Assembly (NCBI GenBank): GCA_963834965.1
Contig: CAWIEI010000019.1
Location: forward strand, 124,001 to 188,000
Origin: Fodinibacter sp963834965
GTDB lineage: Bacteria > Actinomycetota > Actinomycetes > Actinomycetales > Dermatophilaceae
Length of the DNA stretch: 64,000 nucleotides
Direction of reading: 5' to 3'
The notes beneath the pieces were generated by a model that saw only the letters and a program-made list of their open reading frames with translations, had not been told where the DNA came from and did not search any database. Below, piece by piece: positions 44,909-53,702 of this stretch. Both the position numbers and the translations under genes were made by a program. Position 1 is the stretch's first letter. Every line of letters begins with the position of its first letter.

Positions 44909-46247
44909 CCCTGTCCTCGTGCTCGGCGGTGGCCTCGCGGGTGTCGCCTGCGCGCGTCACCTGGGTGCCGGGGGCGTCGAGGTCACGCTGGTGGACCGCA
45001 ACGACTACCACCAGTTCCAGCCGCTGCTCTACCAGGTGGCCAGCTCGCAGCTGCCGGCCGAGGACATCGCCCGGCCGCACCGCGCCATCTTCAAGGACCA
45101 GCCCACCGTGCAGGTCGTCACGGAGACCGTGGGCGGCGTCGACCTCTCCGCTCGCACCCTGACGCTCACCGACGGCCGCAGCCTGGGTGGGTCGCACCTG
45201 GTCCTCGCCGCGGGTGCGCAGCCGAACTTCTTCGGCATCCCCGGTGCTGCCGAGAACGCCTTCCCCTTGTACTCGGTGGCGGATGCGGAGCGGCTGCGCC
45301 TGCACCTGCAGGGGCTGCTCCGGGAGGCCATGGCCGAACCCTCGTCGCCCGCCGCAGGACTGGTCGACGTCGTCGTCGTGGGGGGCGGCCCAACGGGCGT
45401 GGAGACGACCGGTGCCCTGTCCGAGCTGATGCGCGCGCTGTCCGAGACGGGCCGGCTGAAGAGGCCCGGCGTCGTCACCCTCGTGGATCTCGGCCCAACC
45501 CTCCTCGGGCAGTTCTCCGACAAGGCCCACCACTATGCCCTCGAGAAGCTGACCGAGGCCGGCGCACAGGTCCGCCTCGGTGTGGGTGTCACTGCTGTTC
45601 ACGCAGACCGGGTCGTGCTCGACGACGGAACCACCATCGCGGCGCAGACCGTCGTCTGGGGTGGGGGCGAGTCCGGCGCGGCCATCGCGGCCGACAGCGT
45701 TGCGGCCACCGGCCGCGGCGGCCGGATCGACGTGGCACGCGACCTCTCGGTGCCCGGCTTCCCGGGCACCTATGCGGTGGGCGACGTCGCCAACATCCCC
45801 TCCGGCGACGGACCGAAGGACGACGCCCTGCCGCAGCTCGGGTCGGTCGCCCAGCAGTCCGGACGGTGGGCCGCGATGAACATCGTGCGCGACCTGCGGG
45901 GCGAGCCCTCCGAGCCGTTCGAGTACAAGGACAAGGGCATCATGGCGATGATCGGCCGCAACGCCGCCGTGGCCGAGGTCGGGCGGCACCGCCACCAGGT
46001 GGAGGGCCCCATCGCGTTCGCGGCCTGGCTCGGCGTTCACGCGAGTCTTCTCAGCGGCGTGCACAGCACGACTGATGCCTTCGTCGAATGGGCTTGGGAC
46101 TACTTCGACCGCGACCACGCCGCGACCGTCGAGGCGACGACGTCGCCGCGACGGCACGCGTGGGCCGACGCCGGGGAAGACCAGCCGCACATCGTCCTGG
46201 ACCCGATCCGGGGCACCCAGACCACCAGCAGCACCGACAGCGTGTGA
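44901..46247 (+). CDS. ndh: Type II NADH:quinone dehydrogenase (NDH-2)
   Basis: 448 residues with two Rossmann folds: FAD-binding VLVLGGGLAGVACARHL and NADH-binding VDVVVVGGGPTGVETTGALSEL, plus TYAVGDVANI for the FAD pyrophosphate and a C-terminal amphipathic membrane-binding segment (AWLGVHASLLSGVHSTTDAFVEW). Passes electrons from NADH to menaquinone without pumping protons. Located between GH15 and GMC genes and opposite cydAB. Confidence 0.85.
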   Translation: MGDPVLVLGGGLAGVACARHLGAGGVEVTLVDRNDYHQFQPLLYQVASSQLPAEDIARPHRAIFKDQPTVQVVTETVGGVDLSARTLTLTDGRSLGGSHLVLAAGAQPNFFGIPGAAENAFPLYSVADAERLRLHLQGLLREAMAEPSSPAAGLVDVVVVGGGPTGVETTGALSELMRALSETGRLKRPGVVTLVDLGPTLLGQFSDKAHHYALEKLTEAGAQVRLGVGVTAVHADRVVLDDGTTIAAQTVVWGGGESGAAIAADSVAATGRGGRIDVARDLSVPGFPGTYAVGDVANIPSGDGPKDDALPQLGSVAQQSGRWAAMNIVRDLRGEPSEPFEYKDKGIMAMIGRNAAVAEVGRHRHQVEGPIAFAAWLGVHASLLSGVHSTTDAFVEWAWDYFDRDHAATVEATTSPRRHAWADAGEDQPHIVLDPIRGTQTTSSTDSV

Positions 46248-46258
46248 GGGAGATCGTC

Positions 46259-47806
46259 ATGGCGCAGGATTACGACGTCATCATCGTGGGATCGGGCGCC
46301 GGGGGAGGCACGCTGGCGCACCGTCTGGCCCCCTCCGGCAAGCGGGTGCTGCTCCTGGAGCGCGGTGACTGGCTGCCCCGCGAGGTGCAGAACTGGGATG
46401 CCACGGCGGTCTTCGTCGAGAACCGCTACGTCTCCGCCGACACCTGGTACGACCAGCACGGCAAGGCCTTCCAGCCGCAGGTGCACTACTTCGTGGGGGG
46501 TGCCACCAAGTTCTACGGTGCCGCTCTGTACCGGCTGCGGGAGCAGGACTTCGGCGAGCTGCGGCACCACGGTGGCATCTCACCCGCGTGGCCGGTCGGG
46601 TACGACGTGTTCGAGCCCTACTACACCCAGGCGGAGGCCCTCTACCAGGTGCACGGCATCCGCGGCGAGGACCCCACGGACCCTCCGGGCGACCCGTACC
46701 CCTTCCCGCCGGTCTCGCACGAGCCGCGCATCCAGAAGCTCTTCGACGACCTCGCCCGGGTGGGGCTGCACCCCTTCCACAGCCCCAACGGCATCATGCT
46801 CGACGAAGCGAACCCGGCCTTCAGCCAGTGCATCCGGTGCAGCACGTGCGACGGCTTCGCGTGCCTCGTGCACGCCAAGTCCGACGCCGACGTGGTCGCG
46901 GTGCGCCCCTCACTGCGGTACGACAACCTGACCCTCCTGCGCAACGCCCACGTGCGCCGGCTGGAGACGGATCCGAGCGGCCGCACCGTCACCACAGTGG
47001 TGGCGGAGGTCGACGGGGTCGAGGAACGGTTCTCGGCGTCCGTGGTCGTGGTGTCCGCCGGTGCCGCGAACTCGGCCAAGCTGCTGCTGGCCAGCGCCGA
47101 CGACAAGCACCCCAACGGCCTGGCCAACGGCTCCGACCAGGTGGGCCGGAACTACATGTTCCACAACAGCCGCGCCTTCCTCGCCGTGTCGAAGGAGAAG
47201 AACGACACCCGGTTCCAGAAGACCCTGGGACTGAACGACTGGTACCTGGGCGACGACGACTTCGAGTACCCCATGGGGAACGTGCAGATGGTCGGCAAGT
47301 CCTCCGCACCGATGTACCGCGGCGAGAAGAAGATCGCCGAGCTGGCACCGCTGTTCGCGCTCGGCGAGGTGGCCGAGCACGCCGTCGACTTCTGGCTGTC
47401 CACCGAGGACCTGCCCGCCGCCGACAACCGGGTGACCCTGACGAGGGACGGGGACGTCACGCTCAGCTACACGCCCAACAACCGCGAGCCCCTCGAGCAG
47501 CTCTACCGCCGGGTCAAGCACCACCTGGACCACCTCGGCATGCACCCGCACCACCTGGTGCCGCGCGACGTCTACATGAAGAACGACATCCCCGTGGCGG
47601 GCTGCGCCCACCAGTCCGGAACGGTCCGGTTCGGCAACGACCCGGCGACCTCGGTGCTGGACTCGGACTGCAAGGCGCACGAGCTCGACAACCTCTACGT
47701 CGTGGACACCAGCTTCTTCCCCAGCATCGGAGCGGTGAACCCCGCTCTCACCGCCATCGCGAACGCGCTGCGAGTCGGCGACCACATCCTCTCCCGACTC
47801 GGCTGA
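46259..47806 (+). CDS. GMC-family FAD oxidoreductase
   Basis: 515 residues. FAD motif VIIVGSGAGGGTLAHRL at the N-terminus, GGATKFYGAALYRLR, SAGAANSAKLLLAS and C-terminal VVDTSFFPSIGAVNPALTAIANALR with the GMC catalytic Asn. A cysteine-rich stretch CIRCSTCDGFAC (around residue 190) is unusual and may bind a cluster or form disulphides. Oxidises an alcohol or sugar; the substrate is not known. No Tat or Sec signal. 11 nt after NDH-2, so co-transcribed. Confidence 0.85.
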   Translation: MAQDYDVIIVGSGAGGGTLAHRLAPSGKRVLLLERGDWLPREVQNWDATAVFVENRYVSADTWYDQHGKAFQPQVHYFVGGATKFYGAALYRLREQDFGELRHHGGISPAWPVGYDVFEPYYTQAEALYQVHGIRGEDPTDPPGDPYPFPPVSHEPRIQKLFDDLARVGLHPFHSPNGIMLDEANPAFSQCIRCSTCDGFACLVHAKSDADVVAVRPSLRYDNLTLLRNAHVRRLETDPSGRTVTTVVAEVDGVEERFSASVVVVSAGAANSAKLLLASADDKHPNGLANGSDQVGRNYMFHNSRAFLAVSKEKNDTRFQKTLGLNDWYLGDDDFEYPMGNVQMVGKSSAPMYRGEKKIAELAPLFALGEVAEHAVDFWLSTEDLPAADNRVTLTRDGDVTLSYTPNNREPLEQLYRRVKHHLDHLGMHPHHLVPRDVYMKNDIPVAGCAHQSGTVRFGNDPATSVLDSDCKAHELDNLYVVDTSFFPSIGAVNPALTAIANALRVGDHILSRLG

Positions 47807-47870
47807 CCGGGCGCACTGCGGAGCGGGCCATGGCCTCGACGGTGGAGATCCGCGCGCCGTCCCGGGTGCG

Positions 47871-48086
47871 GTGATCGCTTGTCACCAGGTCAGATGCGGC
47901 ATCGCCGCCTTCGGTGTCGGGCCGCTCGTCGATGCCGGGGCCGACGTGTCCACGCTCTACGGCTGCACCGCGGTGGTCGCCACGACCATGGTGCTGCTGG
48001 CGGTCGCCATCGCCAGGCGTCAGCCGACCACCCGCCTGACCCACGCGAGCCGGGCCGGGCCGGGCGAGAACGCGACACATCGGTGA
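47871..48086 (+). pseudogene. Possible C-terminal remnant of an MFS transporter
   Basis: A ~50-residue stretch reading CGIAAFGVGPLVDAGADVSTLYG, then the helix AVVATTMVLLAVAIARR, like the last two helices of major facilitator proteins. No start region and no other helices. The rest of the 430-nt gap between the GMC and SRPBCC genes shows nothing. Confidence 0.35.
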
Positions 48087-48233
48087 CCGATCACCCGGGG
48101 GCGGGGCCGACCGCCGAGGTGACGTGAAGCGAGCCACAGGCCACGCCCGGGCCGGGTCACCCGCGTCAGAATGGGAGCAGGCGCCACCGCCGCCGGCGGC
48201 TGGCGTGCAACGACACGGACAGCTGGACGGACC

Positions 48234-48905
48234 ATGGGAAGCACTCGGGCCACCGAGGTCGTCGTCGGTGGCAGCCAGGTGCTGGCGTCGGTGCTGACGG
48301 CACCGGTCGGCCGGCGCAGGTACAACCGGTGGGGCGCCTTCGACACCGAGGTCAACGGCCGGATGCCGGGCGACGAGCTGGTGCCGCGGCCGCGGCTCGG
48401 CTACACGCGGGCCATCGAGATCGACGCGCCTCCGGACCGGGTCTGGCCGTGGCTGGTGCAGATGGGGCAGGGGCGTGGAGGGCTCTACAGCTTCGACGGC
48501 CTGGAGAACCTCGTCGGCTGCGACATCCACAGCGCGGACCGGGTGCTGCCCGAGCACCAGGAGCTTCAGGCCGGCGACCTGGTGCGGCTGGGCCCGGTCG
48601 GCTACCCCTGCTTCCGCGTCGCCGGCGTCGAGCCCGGCGCAGCCCTGGTACTCGTGGGCGCCGACCCGCGCCCACCACACGCCGCCGCCTCCGCCGACGC
48701 ACCGGGCGGGGTGGCGACCTGGCAGTGGTGGCTGCGCCCGGCATCCGACGGGCGTCGCACCCGGCTGCTCAGCCGGCAGCGCCTGTCCTATCCTCCGACG
48801 GTGGGGATGCACGTGCTGTGGCACCTGGTCGAGCCGGTCGGGTTCGTCATGGAGCGGCGGATGCTCCTCGGCGTCAAGCGCCGTGCCGAGAGCGGCGGCC
48901 GATGA
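48234..48905 (+). CDS. SRPBCC-family protein linked to an ABC exporter
   Basis: 223 residues; YTRAIEIDAPPDRVWPWLVQMGQGRGGLYSFDGLENL is the START-like fold signature seen in a group of actinobacterial proteins; the C-terminus ends ERRMLLGVKRRAES. Possibly membrane-peripheral. ATGA overlap with the ABC ATPase gene indicates a common operon of three genes; the ligand is unknown. Confidence 0.75.
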   Translation: MGSTRATEVVVGGSQVLASVLTAPVGRRRYNRWGAFDTEVNGRMPGDELVPRPRLGYTRAIEIDAPPDRVWPWLVQMGQGRGGLYSFDGLENLVGCDIHSADRVLPEHQELQAGDLVRLGPVGYPCFRVAGVEPGAALVLVGADPRPPHAAASADAPGGVATWQWWLRPASDGRRTRLLSRQRLSYPPTVGMHVLWHLVEPVGFVMERRMLLGVKRRAESGGR

Positions 48906-49912
48906 CCGCCCTGCACGACCGCAGACCCGCCGGTGACCCGGTGGCCCCCGGGTCGTCCGCGCTGGCCATCGAGGTCGCCGACCTCTCCCGCTCCTTCGGC
49001 GGCACCGCGGTGCTCGACGGGGTCGACCTCGCCGTGGACCCGGGTGGGGTGTTCGGGCTGCTCGGCCCCAACGGCGCCGGCAAGACGACGACCGTGCGCG
49101 TCCTCACCGGGGTGCTGCACCCCGACCGGGCCGACCGGCTGCGCGTGCTCGGTCACGACCTGCCCGACGGCATCGCGCAGGTGCGCCCGCACATCGGGGT
49201 GCAGACCGACACCGCGCTCTACGAGCGGCTGACCGGCCTGGACAACCTCACCTACTTCGGCCGGCTGTACGGCATGTCGCGACCGGATGCCGAGAAGGCG
49301 GCACGCGCGCTGCTGGACCGGTTCGGCCTGGCCGACCGGCAGGGCGACCGGGTCGGCACCTACTCCAAGGGCATGAAGCAGAAGGCGCTGATCGCCCGCG
49401 CGCTGGTCTCCGACCCCGAGCTGGTCTTCCTCGACGAGCCGACGGCGGGCCTGGACCCGGAGGCTGCGCACGAGCTGATGGCCTACATCCACGACCTGTC
49501 CACCGAGCAGGGCCGAACGTTCTTCATCACCTCGCACCGCCTCGAGGAGATGGAGTCGGTGTGCACGCGGGTTGGGGTGCTGTCCGGCGGCCGGATCGCG
49601 GCACAGGGCGCGCCCGCCGACGTGGCCCGGATGCTGGTGCCGGAGGTGCGCGTGCGGGTCACGCTCGCGCCCGGCGGGGTTCTCGACGAGCCCGCGGTCG
49701 CGGCCCTGCCGGGCGTGCGGGCCGTGACGGCCGTCGAGGGGGGCGCCGTGGTCGAGCTGGGCAGCCGGCCCGAGGTTCCGGCCGTGGTGCGGGCGATCGC
49801 CGGGATGCCGGGTGACCTCCTCGGCGTCGCCGAGGAGCCGCCCACGCTGGAGGAGGCCTACCTGCGCCTCGTCCGCGCGCAGGAGCAGCCCGCCTCCGGC
49901 GGTGGCGCATGA
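48902..49912 (+). CDS. ABC transporter ATP-binding protein
   Basis: 336 residues. Walker A GPNGAGKTTTV, Q-loop IGVQTDTALYERLTG, signature YSKGMKQK (degenerate LSGGQ), Walker B ELVFLDEPTAGLD and switch ITSHR. The ~80 C-terminal residues form an accessory domain as in DrrA/CcmA-like exporters. It energises the ABC-2 permease encoded next (ATGA overlap). Confidence 0.92.
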   Translation: MTALHDRRPAGDPVAPGSSALAIEVADLSRSFGGTAVLDGVDLAVDPGGVFGLLGPNGAGKTTTVRVLTGVLHPDRADRLRVLGHDLPDGIAQVRPHIGVQTDTALYERLTGLDNLTYFGRLYGMSRPDAEKAARALLDRFGLADRQGDRVGTYSKGMKQKALIARALVSDPELVFLDEPTAGLDPEAAHELMAYIHDLSTEQGRTFFITSHRLEEMESVCTRVGVLSGGRIAAQGAPADVARMLVPEVRVRVTLAPGGVLDEPAVAALPGVRAVTAVEGGAVVELGSRPEVPAVVRAIAGMPGDLLGVAEEPPTLEEAYLRLVRAQEQPASGGGA

Positions 49913-50718
49913 GGCGCGGCAGCGTGGTCTGGACCATCGCGGCCAAGGACCTGCGCGAGAGCACCGCGACCAGCCAGGTGCTCGCGCCCGTGGCCATCGT
50001 CCCGTTCGTCTTCGTCGTGCTCTACCCGGTCGGGCTTCTGCTCGCCCTGCGCTCGATGAGTGCGGCCGACGCGCGCGACCTCATCGCGAAGATCCCCACC
50101 TCCGCCTTCCCCGGGACCGGCGAGCTGACCGCGCAGGGGCAGGCCGCCTACCTCGCCACGGTCTACCTGTTCGCCGGCTTCTTCCTCATCATCCCGACCA
50201 TGGTGGCGGTGGTGCTGGCCGCCAACAGCTTCGCCGGCGAGAAGGAGCGGCACACGCTCGAGGGGGTGCTCTACACCCCGGTCAGCGACACCGCGCTGGT
50301 CGTCGGCAAGATCCTGGGCGCCGTCCTGCCCGCCGTCGTCGTGTCGTGGGCGTGCTTCGGCGTCTACGCCGTGCTGGTCAACGTCCTGGGAAACCCCCTG
50401 GTCGGGCAGTGGTACTTTCCGACCCTCAACTGGTGGGTGATGATGCTGCTCGTCGTGCCCGCGGTGGCGGTGTTCGTCACCGCCTGCGTGGTGTGGGTGT
50501 CGGCGCGCGTCGGCTCCTACCAGTCGGCCAACTCGATCGCCGGCTTCGCCGTGCTGCCGCTGATCCTGCTCGTCCTCGGCCAGGCGACCGGCGTGATGCT
50601 CCTCGGGCCGGCCCTGTTCGCGGTGCTCGGCATCGTGCTGGCCGTGCTCGACATCGTGCTGATGCGCTGGATCATCGCCACGTTCGACCGCGAGAGGGTC
50701 GTCGCGGCGTTCCTCTAG
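49909..50718 (+). CDS. ABC-2 type permease
   Basis: 269 residues with six membrane helices and the ABC-2 pattern NSFAGEKERHTLEGVLYTPVSDTALVVGKIL. Works with the preceding ATPase, probably in export; the cargo is unknown. Ends the operon. Confidence 0.88.
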   Translation: MRRGSVVWTIAAKDLRESTATSQVLAPVAIVPFVFVVLYPVGLLLALRSMSAADARDLIAKIPTSAFPGTGELTAQGQAAYLATVYLFAGFFLIIPTMVAVVLAANSFAGEKERHTLEGVLYTPVSDTALVVGKILGAVLPAVVVSWACFGVYAVLVNVLGNPLVGQWYFPTLNWWVMMLLVVPAVAVFVTACVVWVSARVGSYQSANSIAGFAVLPLILLVLGQATGVMLLGPALFAVLGIVLAVLDIVLMRWIIATFDRERVVAAFL

Positions 50719-50793
50719 CCACGGGACAAATGGCGCCCCGGGCGGGACACTCGGGTGGCCGGCACCCGGCCGGGACCTCGGAAGGGAGTGGTC

Positions 50794-51549
50794 ATGGACG
50801 TCAGTACCGCAGCGGACCGTCTCGAGCACGCGCGCCGGAACCTCACCGGGCTCACCCCCTTCTCCCGGGAGGCGACCGGGCTGACCGAGGAGGATGCCTG
50901 GGCGGTCGCGGCCGAGGTCGACCGGCGACAGGGCGAACGCGGCCGGCACCACACCGGGTACAAGCTGGGCTGGACCTCCGCGGCCATGCGTGAGGCGCTG
51001 GGCATCGACACGCCCAACTTCGGGTCGCTCTGGGACGACATGGCCAGCGTCGACACCTTGGCGGTGTCGAGCCTGCGGCACCCGAAGGCCGAGCCCGAGT
51101 TCGCGTTCTGCGCCGACTCGCGCCTGTCCGGACCCGACGTGGATGCCGGCGCCGTGCGACGGGCGGGGCGCTGGGCCGTGTCCCTGGAGGTCGTCGACCC
51201 TCGCTGGGAGTCCTACGACTTCACCTGGCTGGACAACACTGCCGACGGCTCGTCGGCTGCTGCGTACTGCGTGGGGCCGTTCGTGGCGGTCGACGTCGCG
51301 CCGGAGGACCTGGAGCTGACCATGGCGTTCGACGGCGAGCAGCGCTCCGGGCGCGGCAGCGCGGCGATGGGCTCCCCCGCCGAGGCCGTCGCCTGGCTCG
51401 TGCGGCAGCTGGCGGGCCGTGGTGCCGCACTCGAGGCGGGGATGATCGTGCTCACCGGCGGCATCACCGCGCCGGTCGACCTGCGGCCCGGGCTGCGCAT
51501 CGACGTGAGCTCACCGCAGCTGGGCCCGTGCCGGCTGGTCTGCAATTAG
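50794..51549 (+). CDS. 2-keto-4-pentenoate hydratase-family enzyme
   Basis: 251 residues of the FAH/MhpD fold: GYKLGWTSAAMREALGIDTPNFGSLWDDM, the metal-site region EPEFAFCADSRL with its acidic ligand, SLEVVDPRWESYDF and VLTGGITAPVDLRPG. The family hydrates or decarboxylates 2-oxo acids with Mg2+; no meta-cleavage genes are nearby, so the pathway is unknown. GAAGGGAG site before the ATG. Confidence 0.75.
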   Translation: MDVSTAADRLEHARRNLTGLTPFSREATGLTEEDAWAVAAEVDRRQGERGRHHTGYKLGWTSAAMREALGIDTPNFGSLWDDMASVDTLAVSSLRHPKAEPEFAFCADSRLSGPDVDAGAVRRAGRWAVSLEVVDPRWESYDFTWLDNTADGSSAAAYCVGPFVAVDVAPEDLELTMAFDGEQRSGRGSAAMGSPAEAVAWLVRQLAGRGAALEAGMIVLTGGITAPVDLRPGLRIDVSSPQLGPCRLVCN

Positions 51550-51555
51550 GGCCGC

Positions 51556-52746
51556 TCAGCCGCTGTCGGCCGGGGCCGGCGGGGTCTGCGGGGTCGCCGG
51601 GCTGCCGAGTGGGGTCAGGTCGACCCCGCTCTCGGGCAGCGCGGTGACCGGCTCGACCAGGTCGGCGAACCCGTGGCTGACCTCGGCGCACACCTTGAGG
51701 TTCGCCGGCCCGTAGCCGCCCTCCAGGAAGTGGTTCACGGCGCTGCTGGCGACCCGCACCGACAGTGCCCGGTCGTTGCGGATGAGGCGCAGCCCACCGG
51801 AGAAGGGGCTCGCCGCGGCCTTGCCACCGAGTTTGCCCTTCGTCCCGATGACGAGGTTGTCGACCTTGTACATCAGGTTGAGCGGGTTGTGCCGGATCGG
51901 GTCGGAACCGCTGGCGACGTAGTGGGCGAGCAACGGCACGTCGAAGACGAGGCCGGCGGCGTGGGCCTCGCGCGCCATCCACAGCAGCGAGGTGTCCGAC
52001 AGCCCGGTGTCGGAGTAACCGCCCCCGACGTCGGAGTGCGCCCCCTCGAACCACACCTGCTTGACCCGCGGGTCCTCCGTCGCGGCATCGGCCCGGTCCG
52101 CAGCGGCCTCCCAGAAGGTGGGGGCGAACTTCAGCCGCGTCTCGTCGATCGCCAACGCGTGGCGCGCCTGCAGCACCTGGCCGCTCAGCTGCACGTCGTG
52201 GAACCGGGGCGCCCGCTGCAGCCCGGGCACGCCGAGCGCCCCGACCGTGTCGAAGACCCCGAGGAAGCTCACCTTCACGGCATTGCAGTGGTCGTGCCTG
52301 AACTCCTCGACGCTGTCGCCGAAGGCGCCGTGCGGCCCTTGGGTGCGCTGGTACATGTGCACAGCGCTGGGGAGCCGTTCCTCGACCAGCGACACCCTGG
52401 TGAGCAGGCCGACCCGGCCCACCATGCCGGCCACCGAGCGCGCCGTGTACGCGCCCCGGCTGAAGCCGACGATGAAGACCTCGTCACCCGGTTCGTAGTT
52501 CTGCGCCAGGAACCGGTAGCAGGCAATCACGTTGTGGAACAGCCCGAAACCGAAGGCACCACCCAGCACCTTGTCGGCCCCGTAGCTGCCGGCGCCGACC
52601 CCGCTGACGTAGTACACGAGCTGGTGGACGCCCCCGGTGGCGACGGGGTCGGTCTGCACCGTGCGCGCGATCTTCTCCACGTTCGTCACGGTCTGGCTGT
52701 CGGGCTTGTTCCACGTGCCGTCACAGCAGACCACCAGGCGCTTCAT
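51556..52746 (-). CDS. DUF2235 alpha/beta-hydrolase-like protein
   Basis: 396 residues. KRLVVCCDGTWNKP at the start and the nucleophile elbow G94-F-S96-R-G98 (IVGFSRGAYTAR), with FEGAHSDVGGGY further on, define DUF2235, a family that includes Tle1 phospholipase effectors of type VI secretion as well as unlinked proteins. Here there is no effector-immunity partner adjacent. The frame is open upstream; ATG 52746 matches the family's N-terminus. Confidence 0.85.
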   Translation of the reverse strand: MKRLVVCCDGTWNKPDSQTVTNVEKIARTVQTDPVATGGVHQLVYYVSGVGAGSYGADKVLGGAFGFGLFHNVIACYRFLAQNYEPGDEVFIVGFSRGAYTARSVAGMVGRVGLLTRVSLVEERLPSAVHMYQRTQGPHGAFGDSVEEFRHDHCNAVKVSFLGVFDTVGALGVPGLQRAPRFHDVQLSGQVLQARHALAIDETRLKFAPTFWEAAADRADAATEDPRVKQVWFEGAHSDVGGGYSDTGLSDTSLLWMAREAHAAGLVFDVPLLAHYVASGSDPIRHNPLNLMYKVDNLVIGTKGKLGGKAAASPFSGGLRLIRNDRALSVRVASSAVNHFLEGGYGPANLKVCAEVSHGFADLVEPVTALPESGVDLTPLGSPATPQTPPAPADSG

Positions 52747-52766
52747 GAGGTGATGCTGACAGACCT

Positions 52767-52805
52767 CACCCGATTGCACATGGCCCGACCGGGCCATTGC
52801 GTTTC
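52767..52805. repeat. ATTGCG-motif repeat
   Basis: CACCCGATTGCACATGG and CCCGACCGGGCCATTGCGTTTC, diverged copies of the word seen at 27505 and 28906. Confidence 0.35.
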
Positions 52806-52862
52806 GGCCTGACCACTGCCGGATGCCGGCCGCGCGCGCACGGTCCCGGGTCAAGTCCCGAA

Positions 52863-52916
52863 CGCAGAAGTTCGGATGTCGCGCCGTAATTGCTGCGCGG
52901 CATCCGAAGTCCTGCG
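52863..52916. repeat. Dispersed palindromic repeat, family 1, copy C
   Basis: Arms CGCAGAAGTTCGGAT and ATCCGAAGTCCTGCG (two mismatches) around GTAATTGC. This copy sits in a divergent gap, so a pure terminator role does not fit all copies. Confidence 0.65.
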
Positions 52917-52984
52917 TGCGGAGGGCCGCATCTTGCCGGGCGCCGCGGCACCGTGTCGTTGCTCGGTTCCGGTCCGGCGAGTCC

Positions 52985-52990
52985 TAGATT
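52985..52990 (+). promoter_or_regulatory. -10 box (TAGATT) of the gene at 52997
   Basis: TAGATT, GCAGGT, ATG: leaderless layout. Confidence 0.45.
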
Positions 52991-52996
52991 GCAGGT

Positions 52997-53635
52997 ATGG
53001 CAGACATCCTGTTGGGGCTCTTCGCGATCGTTGCCGGAGTCGTCATGCTCTTCGCCGGCCAGTTCGTGCTGCGGTTCGTCCTCCCGATCTGGGGGTTCTT
53101 CGCTGGGTTCGCTTTCGGCTCGGGGCTGTTCGCCGCGCTCGCGGACGAGCGCGTGCTCGGCACCTTGCTCGGCTGGGTCTCCGGGTTCGTCTTCGCCCTG
53201 ATCTTCGCGGTACTCGCCTACCTCTACTTTGCGGTGGCCGTCATCGTGGCCATGGCCGCCTTCGGCTTCGCGATCGGTGCCGGCCTCGTCGTCGCCCTGG
53301 GCATCGACTGGAACTGGGTCGCCATCCTCGCGGGGCTGGCCGTCGGCGCCATCCTCGGCGTGGTGTCGGTGTTCGCGAACATGCCGATGATCGTGCTCGC
53401 GCTGGTGAGCTCCCTCGCCGGGGCAGCCAGCGTGGTGGGCGGCCTGATGCTGGTCTTCGGCTCGCTCAACTCCGCCGAGTTCACCCAGCGCGCCATGATC
53501 AACGGCCTGCAGGGCAGCTGGGGCTGGTCGGTGACCCTGCTGGTGCTGGCCGTCGTCGGCTTCGTCGCACAGACCCGCACCCGGGTGAACCGGCGACGCA
53601 CCATCAACGAGGCCTGGTACGCCGAGCGCGTCTGA
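52997..53635 (+). CDS. Multi-span membrane protein (DUF4203/TM7S3-like)
   Basis: 212 residues with six to seven tightly packed, Gly/Ala-rich helices (LFAIVAGVVMLFAGQFVLRF; IWGFFAGFAFGSGLFAALA; FVFALIFAVLAYLYFAVAV; and others) and a basic tail TRTRVNRRRTINEAWYAERV. The pattern resembles DUF4203/TM198-type proteins; no transport motif or function is known. Confidence 0.7.
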   Translation: MADILLGLFAIVAGVVMLFAGQFVLRFVLPIWGFFAGFAFGSGLFAALADERVLGTLLGWVSGFVFALIFAVLAYLYFAVAVIVAMAAFGFAIGAGLVVALGIDWNWVAILAGLAVGAILGVVSVFANMPMIVLALVSSLAGAASVVGGLMLVFGSLNSAEFTQRAMINGLQGSWGWSVTLLVLAVVGFVAQTRTRVNRRRTINEAWYAERV

Positions 53636-53702
53636 CCAGCCCGGATGACGCGCGCCGGCGCCTGCGCGGAATAGCCGCGCCCGTGTCGTGGCTGGAGGAT
53701 GG

